From: Ehretia macrophylla | Lineage: Eukaryota > Streptophyta > Magnoliopsida > Boraginales > Ehretiaceae | DNA length: 64,000 nucleotides | Direction of reading: 5' to 3' | NCBI GenBank assembly: GCA_037974665.1 | Contig: CM075770.1 | Coordinates: 19,111,501-19,175,500, forward strand | Shown: piece after piece, positions 34,735-45,132 of the stretch | Numbering within the stretch: position 1 is the first letter of the stretch | Layout: every line of letters starts with the position of its first letter | The notes under the pieces: model-generated | What the model saw: the letters and a program-made list of their open reading frames with translations, nothing else | The model's database searches: none | What the model was told of the DNA's origin: nothing | Made by a program: the position numbers and the translations under genes

Positions 34735-35226
34735 GCTTTTCAGGCAAGAATAACAGTGATGGTCTGTGATTCTAAGAATTGTATCCAAGATGGTAGGGCA
34801 TACTTAGCAAGTTGTGAGGACCATAGTCAAGTTGAGGCATTGGCTTGTCAGGCAGCATGTTTGCTCATTTTTACTTACAAGGTTCCGAACTCGGTTATTA
34901 TTGAATCGGACGCCGCTTTGATAATCGAGACTTTTTGGGGTTTTACATTGTGTGATTGGAGGATTTTTTTTATCTTACACAACTCTTATTTTCTTCTATC
35001 ATCAGGCTTCTCATTCCGTTAGATTAGACAATTCACGAATAGAGTTGCGAAATAAACTACTAAAACAGTTAAGATAAACTGTCTATCCATCTCTTGATCT
35101 TCTCAACTTCCTTTAGCACTTTCCTTTTTTGTAAAATAATAAACTAATTCAATAGGGGTCGGATGATATAACTCTTCGTTTTATCGTGTTAATATAGTTG
35201 TGACCTTTTTCGACCAAAAAAAAAAA
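34735..35226 (+). mobile_element. LINE C-terminal fragment with RNase H-like domain
   Basis: The plus-strand frame 34639-35022 contains SQVEALACQAACLL and VPNSVIIESDAALIIETFWG, the pattern of the RNase H-like domain found at the end of plant LINE ORF2. It ends near TTTTTCGACC plus poly(A) at 35215-35226. Lies between CNGC and SAE1. Confidence 0.7.
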
Positions 35227-35511
35227 CTGACCAAAGGAGAGTTGACAAAAGAAAAAAATAAAACAAACTAAGGAGAGAAAAAAAAAAATTGAATTTAATA
35301 ATGCTCATACCTTTTCATACCTGCTCAAATTTCACCGTAACCTTAGTGATATATGTACATAATTTGTAAACATGAACCTTTGGCATACATTGCCTGAATT
35401 GGACCGCTTTGCACTCTCTCTCTATAAAAAAATGAAAAATCCTCTCAATAGTTATCATTTCCCTGTCTTCTTCTCCACTTTGCCTTGCTCGGCTTTGGGG
35501 CTCCCCCTCCC

Positions 35512-35541
35512 CCTTTCCCTTTCCCTTTCCCTTTCTCTCTC
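35512..35541. repeat. (CCCTTT)n pyrimidine repeat
   Basis: Four to five CCCTTT units followed by CT repeats. Confidence 0.85.
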
Positions 35542-35789
35542 TTACCCTTCCTCTCTCTTCTCTATTTTGTTATCTCTTTGCTTTGTTTTTTTTTCTTTTA
35601 TGCAAACTTTCAACTTTGGAATAAATATGTCGCAGTCAAGTTTATTAATACTTAGTTTTTTTGGTGCTACTTCGCTCACCAATTTGCTGTTTAGCTGGAC
35701 ACTCATGTTTAGAGTTTATCTAGTAGTGTGTGAGTTGAACCTCTGTGAGAGATCTGTTTTGTTTGATGCTTCTTGGAGTTTTTAAGATT

Positions 35790-36133
35790 GTGGTTGGAGT
35801 GCTTCCTATATAGCTCACAATGTTTGGATCTATTTATCTTCCTTGTCTGGTCATGTCCGACTCCTTCGTCAAACCACCTCTGTAGCAGCTTGGGTTGCTA
35901 TCGCAATTCTGATAGGTTCATTTCCTCTTGTTACATGTACCACCCCTCCCCCTCTAGCATTAAAGCTGCAGATTTCGTATGTATTACGTGTGTGTTATCT
36001 TTTCTCTAAGATCTTGTTAGGTTCATTGTTTGATTTAAACTCAGTTATCGTTGTACACTTATCCCGTTGGTGGGACTTTTGTACGTTTATTGTTGTGGCA
36101 ATATAATAAGACCATTTCGACAAAAAAAAAAAA
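35790..36133 (+). repeat. Possible retroposed sequence ending in poly(A)
   Basis: Ends with ATTTCGAC followed by 13 A's at 36121-36133, the same tail style as the LINE fragment 900 bp to the left. The body is not clearly coding. The left limit is a guess. Confidence 0.35.
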
Positions 36134-36564
36134 AACCTTTGGTATACACCTTTGGTTAAATAAAAGTATTATGTGTATTTTTTATAAAATAGTACACACC
36201 CATACCTAGAGCTAACAACTTTTAATTTTTTAAGTTGGTGTTTAAATTTCAAAATATGTCTTTTTAGTATTGATAAAAAAACTCCATTAATAAAGATAAA
36301 TCACGTGATGTCCACACCTTCAACCTTCCTCCCCTCCACCTGCCACCACCTCCCCCCCCTTCCCTCCTATACTACACCACACACACTTTACACAACAACC
36401 TACGCACCCACCCACATTGTGAACACACAGATACGGGAATAAGTTTTTCTAATTTGGGCATGAGGATGGAGCGATTGTTTCGTATTTCGAGGTGGTGGGT
36501 GGCGATTTTAGTGGTGGGATGGGGTGGAACAAGTGTAGGGTAAAGTATTTTTTATTTTATTTTA

Positions 36565-36745
36565 TGAGAAATACTATATCCCACTTTGTTTTCATCACTC
36601 AAATATCACTTTCTACGTATATGTTTAGTTGACATACTAAGAGTAGAAAGCGAAATTAGAAAGTTTGTTATTTTAGCATGTCAACTAAGCATCTATATAG
36701 GAGGTGATATTTGGGTGATAAAAATAGAATAGTATATACCAATGT
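36565..36745. mobile_element. Short hairpin MITE
   Basis: The left arm (GAAATACTATATCCCA, then TCATCACTCAAATATCAC, then TTTAGTTGACAT) is mirrored in the right arm (ATGTCAACTAAGC, then GTGATATTTGGGTGATAAAA). Arms are about 70 bp with mismatches. Ends are not exactly defined. Intergenic between CNGC and SAE1. Confidence 0.6.
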
Positions 36746-37871
36746 TCTTTTTCTATATATTCTTTTTATCTTTTTCATTTGTGAAATGACCATCTTATAC
36801 AATTAAGGGTATTTTGGTCTATAAAATAGTTAATTCAAGTAGATCAATATCAAATTCGCACTTATTGCAAACGGAGCACCAATCAACTTGGATTGATTTT
36901 CTAATAGATGGGTTATTTTGCAGCATTTTAATAGATCATAAGGGGTACGTGCTAGTTTCAAACTACATGATAGTAACATGCACTTTCAGGTTAATCACAA
37001 GGAGATATTTTGCTTTTTGCCCATTATATATTAGTAAAATATTTACATCTTTGCTTAAAGTATCAAAACAAGTATGGATAAAAGTCATTGTCCCTCGTAA
37101 TATTTGGAGTATATCTCAAACTCACCCGCTAAATTTTACATTACTCTTACCATTCCATAAAGTCTAAGGGTCTATTTAGCTAATTTTTAGACCGTTAAAA
37201 ACACTTTTTGTAAATTTAAAAATTAAAACTAACATATATTTGACTTATTTTTAAAAGAACTTTTAAATAAAAATTAAAATTTAAAAAAAAAGAAAGAACT
37301 AAGAAAATAAAAAAATCCAAATCGGAACTTTTTGAAAAATACTTTCACGAACCTGATTTTACATGTCACCCTTTGCTGTAATGATTTTTCAACACCTTAT
37401 GAAAATTAGACCATATTAAGGCTCTTCTGGCATTTTAAAGGAGCAATTTCAAACCTATCCCTTTAGTGAAACTGGCGAGAATTCAGTGTGCAAGTCGTCG
37501 TGACAACCTAATGAAAAAGAGAAGAAAAAACAACAAAAACCGAAATGATGATAGACAGGCAATATGATGACCCTGATTTCCGACAGCCCTTGAGCATTCA
37601 TTTTCTAGAGGTCTGGGTTTCAATCATGGTACCACCAGTACTCGAAGAAATGAATTACATACGTGGGTGCTAAAGATGCTGAGCTGATAATAATAGTCCT
37701 GGTTACACAGAGTCTGATTAGGAGCCTTAGTCCCCGCTTCCTAAATCAAGGCCAAGGCCGGCCGAGGCATGGACAAAACTCGGGTTTCTTAATAATACAT
37801 CATTAAAAGATTCCACAACAAAGTCCAGCTTTGGTTAATCACCAATTCTAAATCAAAACTAGGCTGGCTGC

Positions 37872-37991
37872 CTAGCAGGCACCATCATCGGTTTTGGAAA
37901 TGTCTTCCATTATGCCTTTTCCGTCCATGGCATCGAAGAAGAAGAAATTTTTAAGAGGATCTCCCTTGCCTGATATTGCCTTAATAACTTC
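37872..37991 (-). CDS. SAE1: SAE1 exon 10 (last)
   Basis: EVIKAISGKGDPLKNFFFFD, AMDGKGIMEDISKTDDGAC, then TAG at 37874-37872. Acceptor TTGGCAG. Confidence 0.93.
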   Translation of the reverse strand, partial: EVIKAISGKGDPLKNFFFFDAMDGKGIMEDISKTDDGAC

Positions 37992-40900
37992 CTGCCAAGA
38001 CCAATAAGAATATTGATCAACTTAATAGAGTTAGCATCCAAATAACGTAAAAGTCTATACAAGAGAAGAGCAGATAGGCTGGCAACTGATCACCTGTCCA
38101 AGGATGCCCCCAATAATGGCACAAACCGGGGGAAACTCTATGGTACCTGCTAACAATCTCTCCAGGAGAGAATCCGGGATCTGAGATTCATTAATTAACT
38201 GCAGTGTACAAAAAGTAACTTAGACGAGAAAATGCGTGATCTTGATAAGGAATTGATAATAATTTCCAGGGGGTATACATGTGCCTCACAGAGTTCCTTC
38301 CTCAAGTGTAGGACCCTAGGAAGGTCCGCAGTTGAGGTTTCTCCCGGATTACGCCCTTCCAGCTCCTCAAATCTTTCCATTACTATTAAAACAAAATGAA
38401 ACAGAATGTTAAAGTCATAAAACAAGTTTAAAACTAACCCAAAATGCATTTGTAAGTGCAGCAGAAATATCCCATTCTAGTTTAGAGACCAAATAAAATG
38501 AGAAGTAAAAACAGAATAAGCCTAATGGAAATTGCAGAACAGGTACAAGCTTTATCTTCCTGCTTCTAAGCACTGGGTCTCGGAACGGGGAAGGGGTTTC
38601 TTCCATGCAAGAAGCCTTACATTCAAAAGAAACCATCTAGGATGAGACAACTGATTCTATCAAATAATGTCTCTTGTTGCATGCACAGGTATCTAAAAAG
38701 CCCCACAATGATTCCTTCGGCAAAAATGGCATCTGATAAGAGTATTTTATGACTTCTATGATGAGCAGTTGAGCACTACAGACATTCACCGCATGTAGAT
38801 GGCCTTTCTTTGCCAGGAACCTTTGGTGGCCAATCCGTTCATAAATTCAGTGGAGAGGAAAAAAACTAAACGTTCTTTTCATGCTTGCCATATAATCCTA
38901 CATGTTGGATGTGTAGAGAGCCTTTTTGAAGACTAAGGCCTTCCCCCAGTGGGGAAAAATTTAAAAGAACAGTCGGAAAAACATACGAAAAGAGAAGGAG
39001 TATTATTGTATCATTAGGGCAATCCTGTATCAGCGCTTCAATTTAGGCCAAAGTCATGGGTTTTAGTTAGTACATATGTTATTCTCGCAGTTATCAATGT
39101 TTGCTGCTGAAGTTAACAATGTCGACATCCTAGTGAAAACTGAAGCCTTAACATCACATTCTCTACTTAGAAAAGAGAATGTTTGAAACTTAAAGCCCAT
39201 CTGATTTGTCCATAATAAAGAGCTGCAAACACTAAAATGAGGAAACATGCATTTCTCATAAGAGCATCTCCAATAGGGTCTTCAAAATGCAAAACTTTCC
39301 AAATTTGGATATTTTTAGAGACCCCAATCTCTAAAACACATTATTAATGATTTAAATATACATGAAACCCACCACTTTTGTCAACTTTTAAGCCAAAATA
39401 GAGCCTCAGTCTCTATTTTCTTCAACAAATTTGAAGACCAAAATAGAGATTGGGGCTCTATTTTGGCTTAAAAGTTGGCAAAAGTGGTGGGCCCCATATA
39501 TATTTAAATCATTAATAATACTTTTTAGAGACTGGGGTCTCTAAAAATATCCAAATTTAGCATTTTGAAGACCCCCATTAGAGATGCTCTAAGGGAAAAC
39601 AAATAGAAAAGTATGCATCTAAGCAAAGGATTAACATTTTTACATGGAGTGTGCTATACCACATGGAATTTGAAAAGCAGCAGAGACACCCAATTAGACT
39701 GTAGGGTGCAACTGGAACTGAAACCTATAGGGTGGAACAGTAGTCTAATTGAACTAGTCCCTGACTTATGATCATGTTTTGGGGAGAACTCGGCGGTAGT
39801 AATTCAATTTCCCAATGGAAGGAACATCCAATATTTTCCAATGGTAATGGTACCAGAAAGTTCTTATTAAAGGCACCGACTTAATCCCAAACATATGCTA
39901 TGTGACAGTTATAAAAAATAAAATGCCAAAAGGAATATAGAATACACACTATAATCTAATGTACCTCTCATGCCCAAAAATAACTTGCACACTCTTCTAG
40001 GAAGCGATCTCCATGGGACTGCAATAGCTTCCTGGAAGAAAGGACATGCTTGTGACATGAAATAACAAACTACATTATGTATTTAAATTTCGAATTAGCC
40101 ATACCCCTACACAGTATACAAAAGCTGAGTTTGAGATGATTATGTTCCACCATAATTTTAAATTACTTAGGCAAGTTTATGACGGCAAATAATTCCAACT
40201 GGGGACCCAGAGAGAGAGAGTGAAAGAGACAGAGATAAATTTCAAAGAATGCCTTTTTTAGAAGAATGCTTTCCTAATACTCATTCCTACATCACATGCT
40301 TTTTGAGAAACAATGTAAAGCATAAAGCAAGTCCTTCCTAACACTCATTCCAACATCACATGCTGTTTAAGAAACTATATAAAGCATAAAGCATAAAGCA
40401 ATTCCTCCCTACAGATCCTTATCTCATACTGTAAATTGACACATTTTAAGCAAGATACATTTCTAGCGACAGCAAGGACTGTTAATAGCAGCCGCCATAA
40501 AAATATTGCAAGTTTGTCGGAAAATTAACTTTTATTTATCAAATACTGAAAAGAGATAACAATATCAACATGCTAATGTCAAGTCAAAGCGGGAAGTGAT
40601 GTTGTTTTATTTCGAAAATCAGGCCATACCTCGAAACTGGGATAGTGTAGTCGACATTCAATTAGTTCATCAGCTTTTTTCTGCCAAGTAAAAAAGTAAG
40701 TTCAAACACTGTCCATATTCTATGCAGTTTCCATCAAACACAAGCAAAGTGAATTAAAAAATGAATAACTCCTCAAATCTAATCCCTTTAAAGAAAATGT
40801 ATCTATGACAATTTTTTCTTTTTTCTTTTTGCCCCTGGGGAGTGGGGAGGTTGTTGAGAGAATCCTGAAGCTTTTCAGATTTCAATAAATTCGAGATTCA

Positions 40901-42352
40901 ACAAGAGAGGATGAACAGAGGGAAGCATGACATACAAAGTAAAAGGAACAAAAAACATCTTGTCTTGAATGTAGTAACTAAGCAGAGGATGGGGTTAACC
41001 TTGGAATAGGTGTAGTCCTGCAAGTCAATAAATATTTCACCACATGAATCTCTACAATCAACTGTGTAAAATGCAACACGCTTTGACAACTTGCGGCACT
41101 TCTCATTTACTGATTTCTGCAGCAGAAACATTGAGGGGAAAAAAATAAAATAAATCAAAAGAGCACCCAACATATAATGGATCTGAAGAAATAATAATAG
41201 CCACAGAGAAAAACAACATGAAACTTAGAAAAGAAAGAACTGCATTTTGAAGTAATATATACTTTTGTTGTAAGTGAACAGCAACTGACAACAACAGCAT
41301 CAAACTTGTCAAAGAAATCTACACTGAAGCTTGACAAGTCACCTGCAAGAATAAAAATGGTGTTTGGAATTCAAATATTAACAGTTGTCTGGATGGATTT
41401 AATGTCTTAGGACGGATAATAAAAACAGCCAAGTGAGATAGATGATATAGAACATACAGAGTCTTAAAATTCATCAGCTAACAACGTCTGGAAATTAAAA
41501 AAATTTAGCACGACGGCATTCCACAATAATGCAAAACCCAATTTAGTGTAATGTCCTCGGATCTCAAGTAGTTAAGTGCATATCACATAAATAAGAGAGT
41601 TGATAGACTGTGAAAGCAGTTTCGTGCTCAATCAACAGCTCAGTATTTTCGACACATTACGAAAAGAGACCTCCTTTACGAAAATTGAGAGTTTTCTAAG
41701 AAGCACCAACAGTCGGAAGCTAAATTCCTATACAGAGTGCCCAATTAGAAATCAATATCGAAGTAATTATGCGCATAAAAAGTACTCGGCGTTGATAAAA
41801 TTAAGCTGTAAAAGAAGAGAGGTGACCTTTTTGAATAGAAACGCGAACCATAGGGTTGAAATCCTTCAAAGAATCACAACAAAGCTCGGCGAGAGATTTG
41901 CCACTGTAGACATTCTCATGAGGAGGAGGAACCAAAAAGTTGGCTGATAGCAAGTCTTTGGTGACAGCACGGTCATCATTTAAAGTCAAACTACCTACAC
42001 CTGCTAGAATAATATTCTTGCAAAACTACAAGCAACAATACAGCAAAATTAAATAAAAAAATAAAAGAGAAATTAGTAAAAAGCAATAACTAAAGAAAAA
42101 GAAAAGAAATAAATGAGAATAAGAAAATGACCTCAATAACAGTTCCTTTGAGTCCACTGACAAATATATGGGATTTGCTCAGCCTGAAGAAAGCAAATTA
42201 ATTTTGTAAATTTTTTTTGTTCGCAAATTAAAAATTAAAATAAAAGTCAAGAGTAGCAGTAGTTAGTACCTTCGCTGAGCATCAACGCCCCAAACCCTAA
42301 TTTGGCGGTCATAAAGGGCAGTCTCCTGCTCAGTCAATTCCTCGCCGTCCAT
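37872..42352 (-). CDS. SAE1: SUMO-activating enzyme subunit 1 (SAE1/AOS1), 10 exons, complete
   Basis: Small subunit of the heterodimeric SUMO E1. With SAE2 it adenylates SUMO and passes it to the SAE2 cysteine; it acts mainly in the nucleus. Exons in order: 42352-42270, 42183-42132, 42025-41827, 41342-41263, 41116-41000, 40680-40630, 40031-39965, 38382-38279, 38198-38094, 37991-37872; 978 nt, 325 aa, phases consistent. The N-terminus MDGEELTEQETALYDRQIR and VWGVDAQRR is the ThiF/E1 signature. A nucleotide-binding-like stretch ILAGVGSLTLNDD follows at about 52-64, then LCCDSLKDFNPMV and the C-terminal repeat region FPPVCAIIGGILGQEVIKAI and KNFFFFDAMDGKG. As expected for this subunit there is no catalytic Cys domain. 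It resembles Arabidopsis SAE1a/b (about 320 aa) along its whole length. Confidence 0.95.
38094..38198 (-). CDS. SAE1: SAE1 exon 9
   Basis: 35 codons: LINESQIPDSLLERLLAG, TIEFPPVCAIIGGILGQ. Acceptor CTGCAG, donor CAG|GTGATC. Confidence 0.93.
38279..38382 (-). CDS. SAE1: SAE1 exon 8
   Basis: 104 nt: VMERFEELEGRNPGETSTAD then LPRVLHLRKELCEAH. Acceptor TTAATAG, donor CAT|GTATAC. Confidence 0.93.
39262..39589. mobile_element. Hairpin MITE flanked by TAA (Tourist-like)
   Basis: 328 bp that folds on itself: the left arm GAGCATCTCCAATAGGGTCT matches the reverse complement of the right end almost throughout, with arms of about 150 bp each. TAA flanks both ends (39259-39261, 39590-39592), the size and sequence typical of PIF/Harbinger insertions. 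It lies in SAE1 intron 7, is non-coding, and could form a long double-stranded RNA when transcribed. Confidence 0.82.
39965..40031 (-). CDS. SAE1: SAE1 exon 7
   Basis: 67 nt, EAIAVPWRSLPRRVCKLFLG then MR; ends phase 1. Acceptor CTTCCAG, donor AGAG|GTACAT. Confidence 0.9.
40269..40400. repeat. Tandem duplication of about 65 bp in SAE1 intron 6
   Basis: 40269-40330 and 40332-40400 share TTCCTAATACTCATTCC-like text, ACATCACATGCT and AAAGCATAAAGCA, the last repeated once more. Confidence 0.75.
40630..40680 (-). CDS. SAE1: SAE1 exon 6
   Basis: 17 codons, KKADELIECRLHYPSFE. Acceptor TTGGCAG, donor GAG|GTATGG. Found by homology; below ORF length limits. Confidence 0.9.
41000..41116 (-). CDS. SAE1: SAE1 exon 5
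   Basis: 39 codons: KSVNEKCRKLSKRVAFYTVD, CRDSCGEIFIDLQDYTYSK. Acceptor CTGCAG, donor AAG|GTTAAC. Confidence 0.94.
41263..41342 (-). CDS. SAE1: SAE1 exon 4
   Basis: 80 nt: DLSSFSVDFFDKFDAVVVS then CCSLTTK. Acceptor TTGCAG, donor AAA|GTATAT. Confidence 0.92.
41827..42025 (-). CDS. SAE1: SAE1 exon 3
   Basis: 199 nt from FCKNIILAGVGSLTLNDD to SLKDFNPMVRVSIQK. Acceptor CTTGTAG, donor AAAG|GTCACC (phase 1). Confidence 0.93.
42132..42183 (-). CDS. SAE1: SAE1 exon 2
   Basis: 52 nt encoding LSKSHIFVSGLKGTVIE, the first beta strand of the adenylation fold. Acceptor TCTTCAG, donor GAG|GTCATT. Confidence 0.92.
42270..42352 (-). CDS. SAE1: SAE1 exon 1
   Basis: Start ATG at 42352-42350; MDGEELTEQETALYDRQIR then VWGVDAQR. 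Donor GAAG|GTACTA, phase 2. Confidence 0.94.
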
Positions 42353-42810
42353 TTTCAAGCTTCAACGGGCCTCAAAAAGACTTGAAAAAACACGAGCAGA
42401 GCGGAAAGAGACAGAGATACTACTTACGAATGATATGAAAATGAAAAAGTGTGTTCATTCAATTCACTTCACTGGCGTTGAGAAATCAGATTTTGGACAT
42501 GTTTATGGGGCTGGGTCTTATTAGTTCAGACCGTCGACACCAAGATACGATGGAAAAAGCCAAATAGGTCCCTCAACTATGTCCAAAAGTTCATTTTAAT
42601 CCCTTACCTTTAGAAAATACCCATTTTAGTCCCTCTAACTATATTCTAAATAACTCAAAAAATCAATACGCCCCTATACAGAAATATTAACAAATTCATA
42701 TATTTTTTTACAAATTATCTTAAAGTATTACACATTATTCTAAAGGCAATATACATGATGTTGCCTTCATAAAATAACCCCAATTTGAGACCCATGCTAC
42801 TGTAAATTAA

Positions 42811-43850
42811 AATTTAGGGTAAGTAACATAAATGATGTTTTATGTTTATCGTTTTTGCCAATTAATTGTCATATCTTTCAAATGTGACATTTTATGTGTC
42901 ACCATTACAGATAGTCCTTTAGTAATAACAAAATGACTCATTTTCTAGGGGTAAAATGGTCAGAAAGTCATTTATTTATTTATTTATTTTTTTCCTTTTT
43001 TCCCCTTTTTCTTTCCCTTAATATATTTTCTCTATCTCTACCCTCAATGCCTTCAGTCTGAAAGCAATGCATAAGACAGCTGATATGTTTGCAGTTTAAA
43101 AGACATATGTGCAGGATATTGTTAATATTTTATTGTATCCTTTCAATTTGATTCATCCGTGGTTGATTCAATATTGGTTATTAGATCTTGTTGTTTTTGC
43201 ATACTTCAATTGTGTTCTTGAATCTTGGGGCGGTTGATTCAACATATTTATTAAATTTTGTTGCACAATCGGGATGTGTGAGATACAAACACTAGATCTT
43301 TTGCTTTTGAGTTTATGATTGCAACAAATTCTTCTTCTTCTTCTTCTATATATACTCACATATTGGCTGATATATGCGTGCATAATATTCAACATATTTA
43401 TATATTTTAAATTTTTGTATACGTCAAATACACATATATTGATAACCCTTGGTGAAAGTGGTGGCGGAGCTTCAAGGGTTTGGTGCTTCTTGACACGGTG
43501 TAGGTGGTGGGCTTGTTAAAGGAGCTGGTGGCGGTGGTGGTGTCTGAGGCCAGTTGAAGAATGGGTGTGGCGATATAGTGGTGGGGTGTGGTTGAGGGGA
43601 GAAGAAGAAAAAGGGGCAAAAAAAAAAAAAAGGAAAAGAAAGAGATAAATTGTTTGATAATTTTACCCTTGAAAAGTCAACCATTTTATGTCCACAATGC
43701 ACTAACCGTCGGAACCGCATCAAAGGACTAACGACGACATAAAAATATTAGTTTAAAGAGTAAAATGTCACGCACGTTTAAAAGATACAAGAGATAGTTG
43801 GCAAAAACGGTAAACAAAAAGGATCTTGTGTCATTTACCCTAAATTTTAT
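42811..43850. mobile_element. Probable non-autonomous DNA transposon with long terminal inverted repeats (MULE-like)
   Basis: The left end AATTTAGGGTAA, then TTTATCGTTTTTGCCAA, is mirrored at the right end (TTGGCAAAAACGGTAAACAA, then TTACCCTAAATTTTA). Inverted similarity extends about 100-150 bp. The interior has no convincing gene: TTC and TTTA repeats and a G-rich stretch at 43.44-43.62 kb. It begins about 460 bp upstream of the SAE1 start codon. The target duplication could not be fixed because the ends are AT-rich. Confidence 0.6.
42971..42990. repeat. (TTTA)n microsatellite
   Basis: Five units inside the MULE-like element. Confidence 0.85.
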
Positions 43851-44300
43851 AGTGCGGGCTATTTTCACAACTATGACTCAGAAGACGAATGAAAACAAAA
43901 AGAAACGCAAATGCTGCGCTATGCACAAGACTTAAACTAGCAATAGACCACGTTGTTTCGCCATGGCTATGAGATTCATGATCACAATTCATGACGAAAC
44001 AAATTAGCAGTTCCACGACACATACAGAAAGAATAAATTGCCAAAACTGTGTGGCCATGAAAAGAAAACCAAGCCTTTATGACCATGCAAATGCAATAAT
44101 CAGCAAAAGGAGGAAACACAGCCATGCAAACAGCAAACCTCCCAAAGGCTTTAGATATTAGCTGCTGCTAGTGCCTTGCCAATAATTGGCAATAACCAGT
44201 CCAGTCATGTTCAAAACTTCCCATAATAGTTTACATTGTATTCATTGCAAAAGTGATTGACGGAGATGCCTAACACTACTACTGATTTACACATTATAAA

Positions 44301-44326
44301 TGCATAATGCATAATGCATAATGCAT
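44301..44326. repeat. (TGCATAA)n repeat
   Basis: Three and a half 7-bp units, just outside the NRDE2 3' end. Confidence 0.85.
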
Positions 44327-44680
44327 GAATCCTCTACTTCTCACATCCGACTGTACAATATCTTTCCCCAGCTCTTATCTCCCTCTTTTTCCAGTTACAC
44401 GATAAAGGGATTTGGTATCCCCCTCCCCACCCGACAATCAATCTAGTAGAGCTACCAATTTAATGTCAAGCAAACCATACTACGCCAAACGATCAAAGAT
44501 GTTTGAGGCTCCAATTAAAACACGCACACCCTCTAATTCTCAAGTTAATAATCAAATCCAGATCCAAAGCATGAATTACCAGAGCTGTACTCACAAGACA
44601 TGTTTAAGACATGTAATTTCCCAACAGCAACATAAGAAGCACATTGCAGACTTTGTATTACTTCACAAAATGATAAATTC

Positions 44681-44835
44681 CCATAATTCCATTTGTCTTG
44701 CAGAAGAACCTCGTGACTATGTGTCCTCAAAGTGAGTCCCTTATCCTACGTGACTTCCTGAAGGTCTGAGAGGTCTTTGGCAGTGAACACAGAATATAGT
44801 TCCTAAGGAAGCAGTCAAACCATAGCCTTGTGGAC
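44681..44835 (-). pseudogene. Degenerate tandem copy of NRDE2 last exon
   Basis: Base-by-base resemblance to 44979-45132 (roughly 80-85% by eye), including the acceptor (CTCAG|GTCCA). The copy has a 2-nt insertion about 12 codons in and a 1-nt deletion near the end, in-frame stops after the shift, and its stop codon position reads TGG. Similarity continues into both flanks (44626-44910 against 44934-45205), so a whole genomic block was duplicated, not a cDNA. It lies downstream of the intact exon in transcript order, so it would sit in the 3' UTR or beyond. Confidence 0.87.
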
Positions 44836-44978
44836 CTGAGGAAATACTGAAGAGAAGTTACTATTTAAAAAGAAACGGGGATCAAAAGTTCACATATTTC
44901 AACAACTGAAGATACTTTGAAGAGAAGCAACACAAGAAGCACATACCAGACTTGTATACTTCACAGAGTGGTAATTTC

Positions 44979-45132
44979 CTATGATTCCATTTCGTCCTGC
45001 AGAAGAATCTCGTAAATATCTGTCCTCAAATTGAGTTCCTTATCCCGCATGACCTCCTGAAGGTCTGACAGCTCTTTGGCAGTGAGTACAGAATATAATT
45101 TAAGGAAGCCATCAAACCATAGCCTTTTGGAC
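44979..45132 (-). CDS. NRDE2: NRDE2 last coding exon
   Basis: 154 nt: first G completes Trp, then [50 protein letters not shown] and TAG at 44981-44979. Acceptor TTCTCAG. A degenerate tandem copy lies about 297 bp further downstream. Confidence 0.92.

Larger units (their letters stand above)
33601..37871. other. Intergenic region CNGC-SAE1
   Basis: CNGC promoter side on the left, SAE1 3' flank on the right. Holds AT-rich sequence, a 75-bp duplication, a LINE fragment, a poly(A)-ended sequence, the pyrimidine repeat and a hairpin MITE. The 117-codon ORF at 36814-37167 is not recognisable. No promoter element is secure. Confidence 0.6.
42353..44680. other. Intergenic region SAE1-NRDE2
   Basis: SAE1 5' flank, a CCCTCAACTATGTCC-type transposon-end remnant at about 42568-42660, the MULE-like element, then NRDE2 3' flank. 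No gene. Confidence 0.6.

Noticed and set aside
35372-35785. 137-codon ORF
   Set aside because: Dominated by the CCCTTT/CT repeat; translation is low-complexity Leu/Ser.
36814-37167. 117-codon plus-strand ORF
   Set aside because: No recognisable motif, AT-rich intergenic context, no splice or promoter support.
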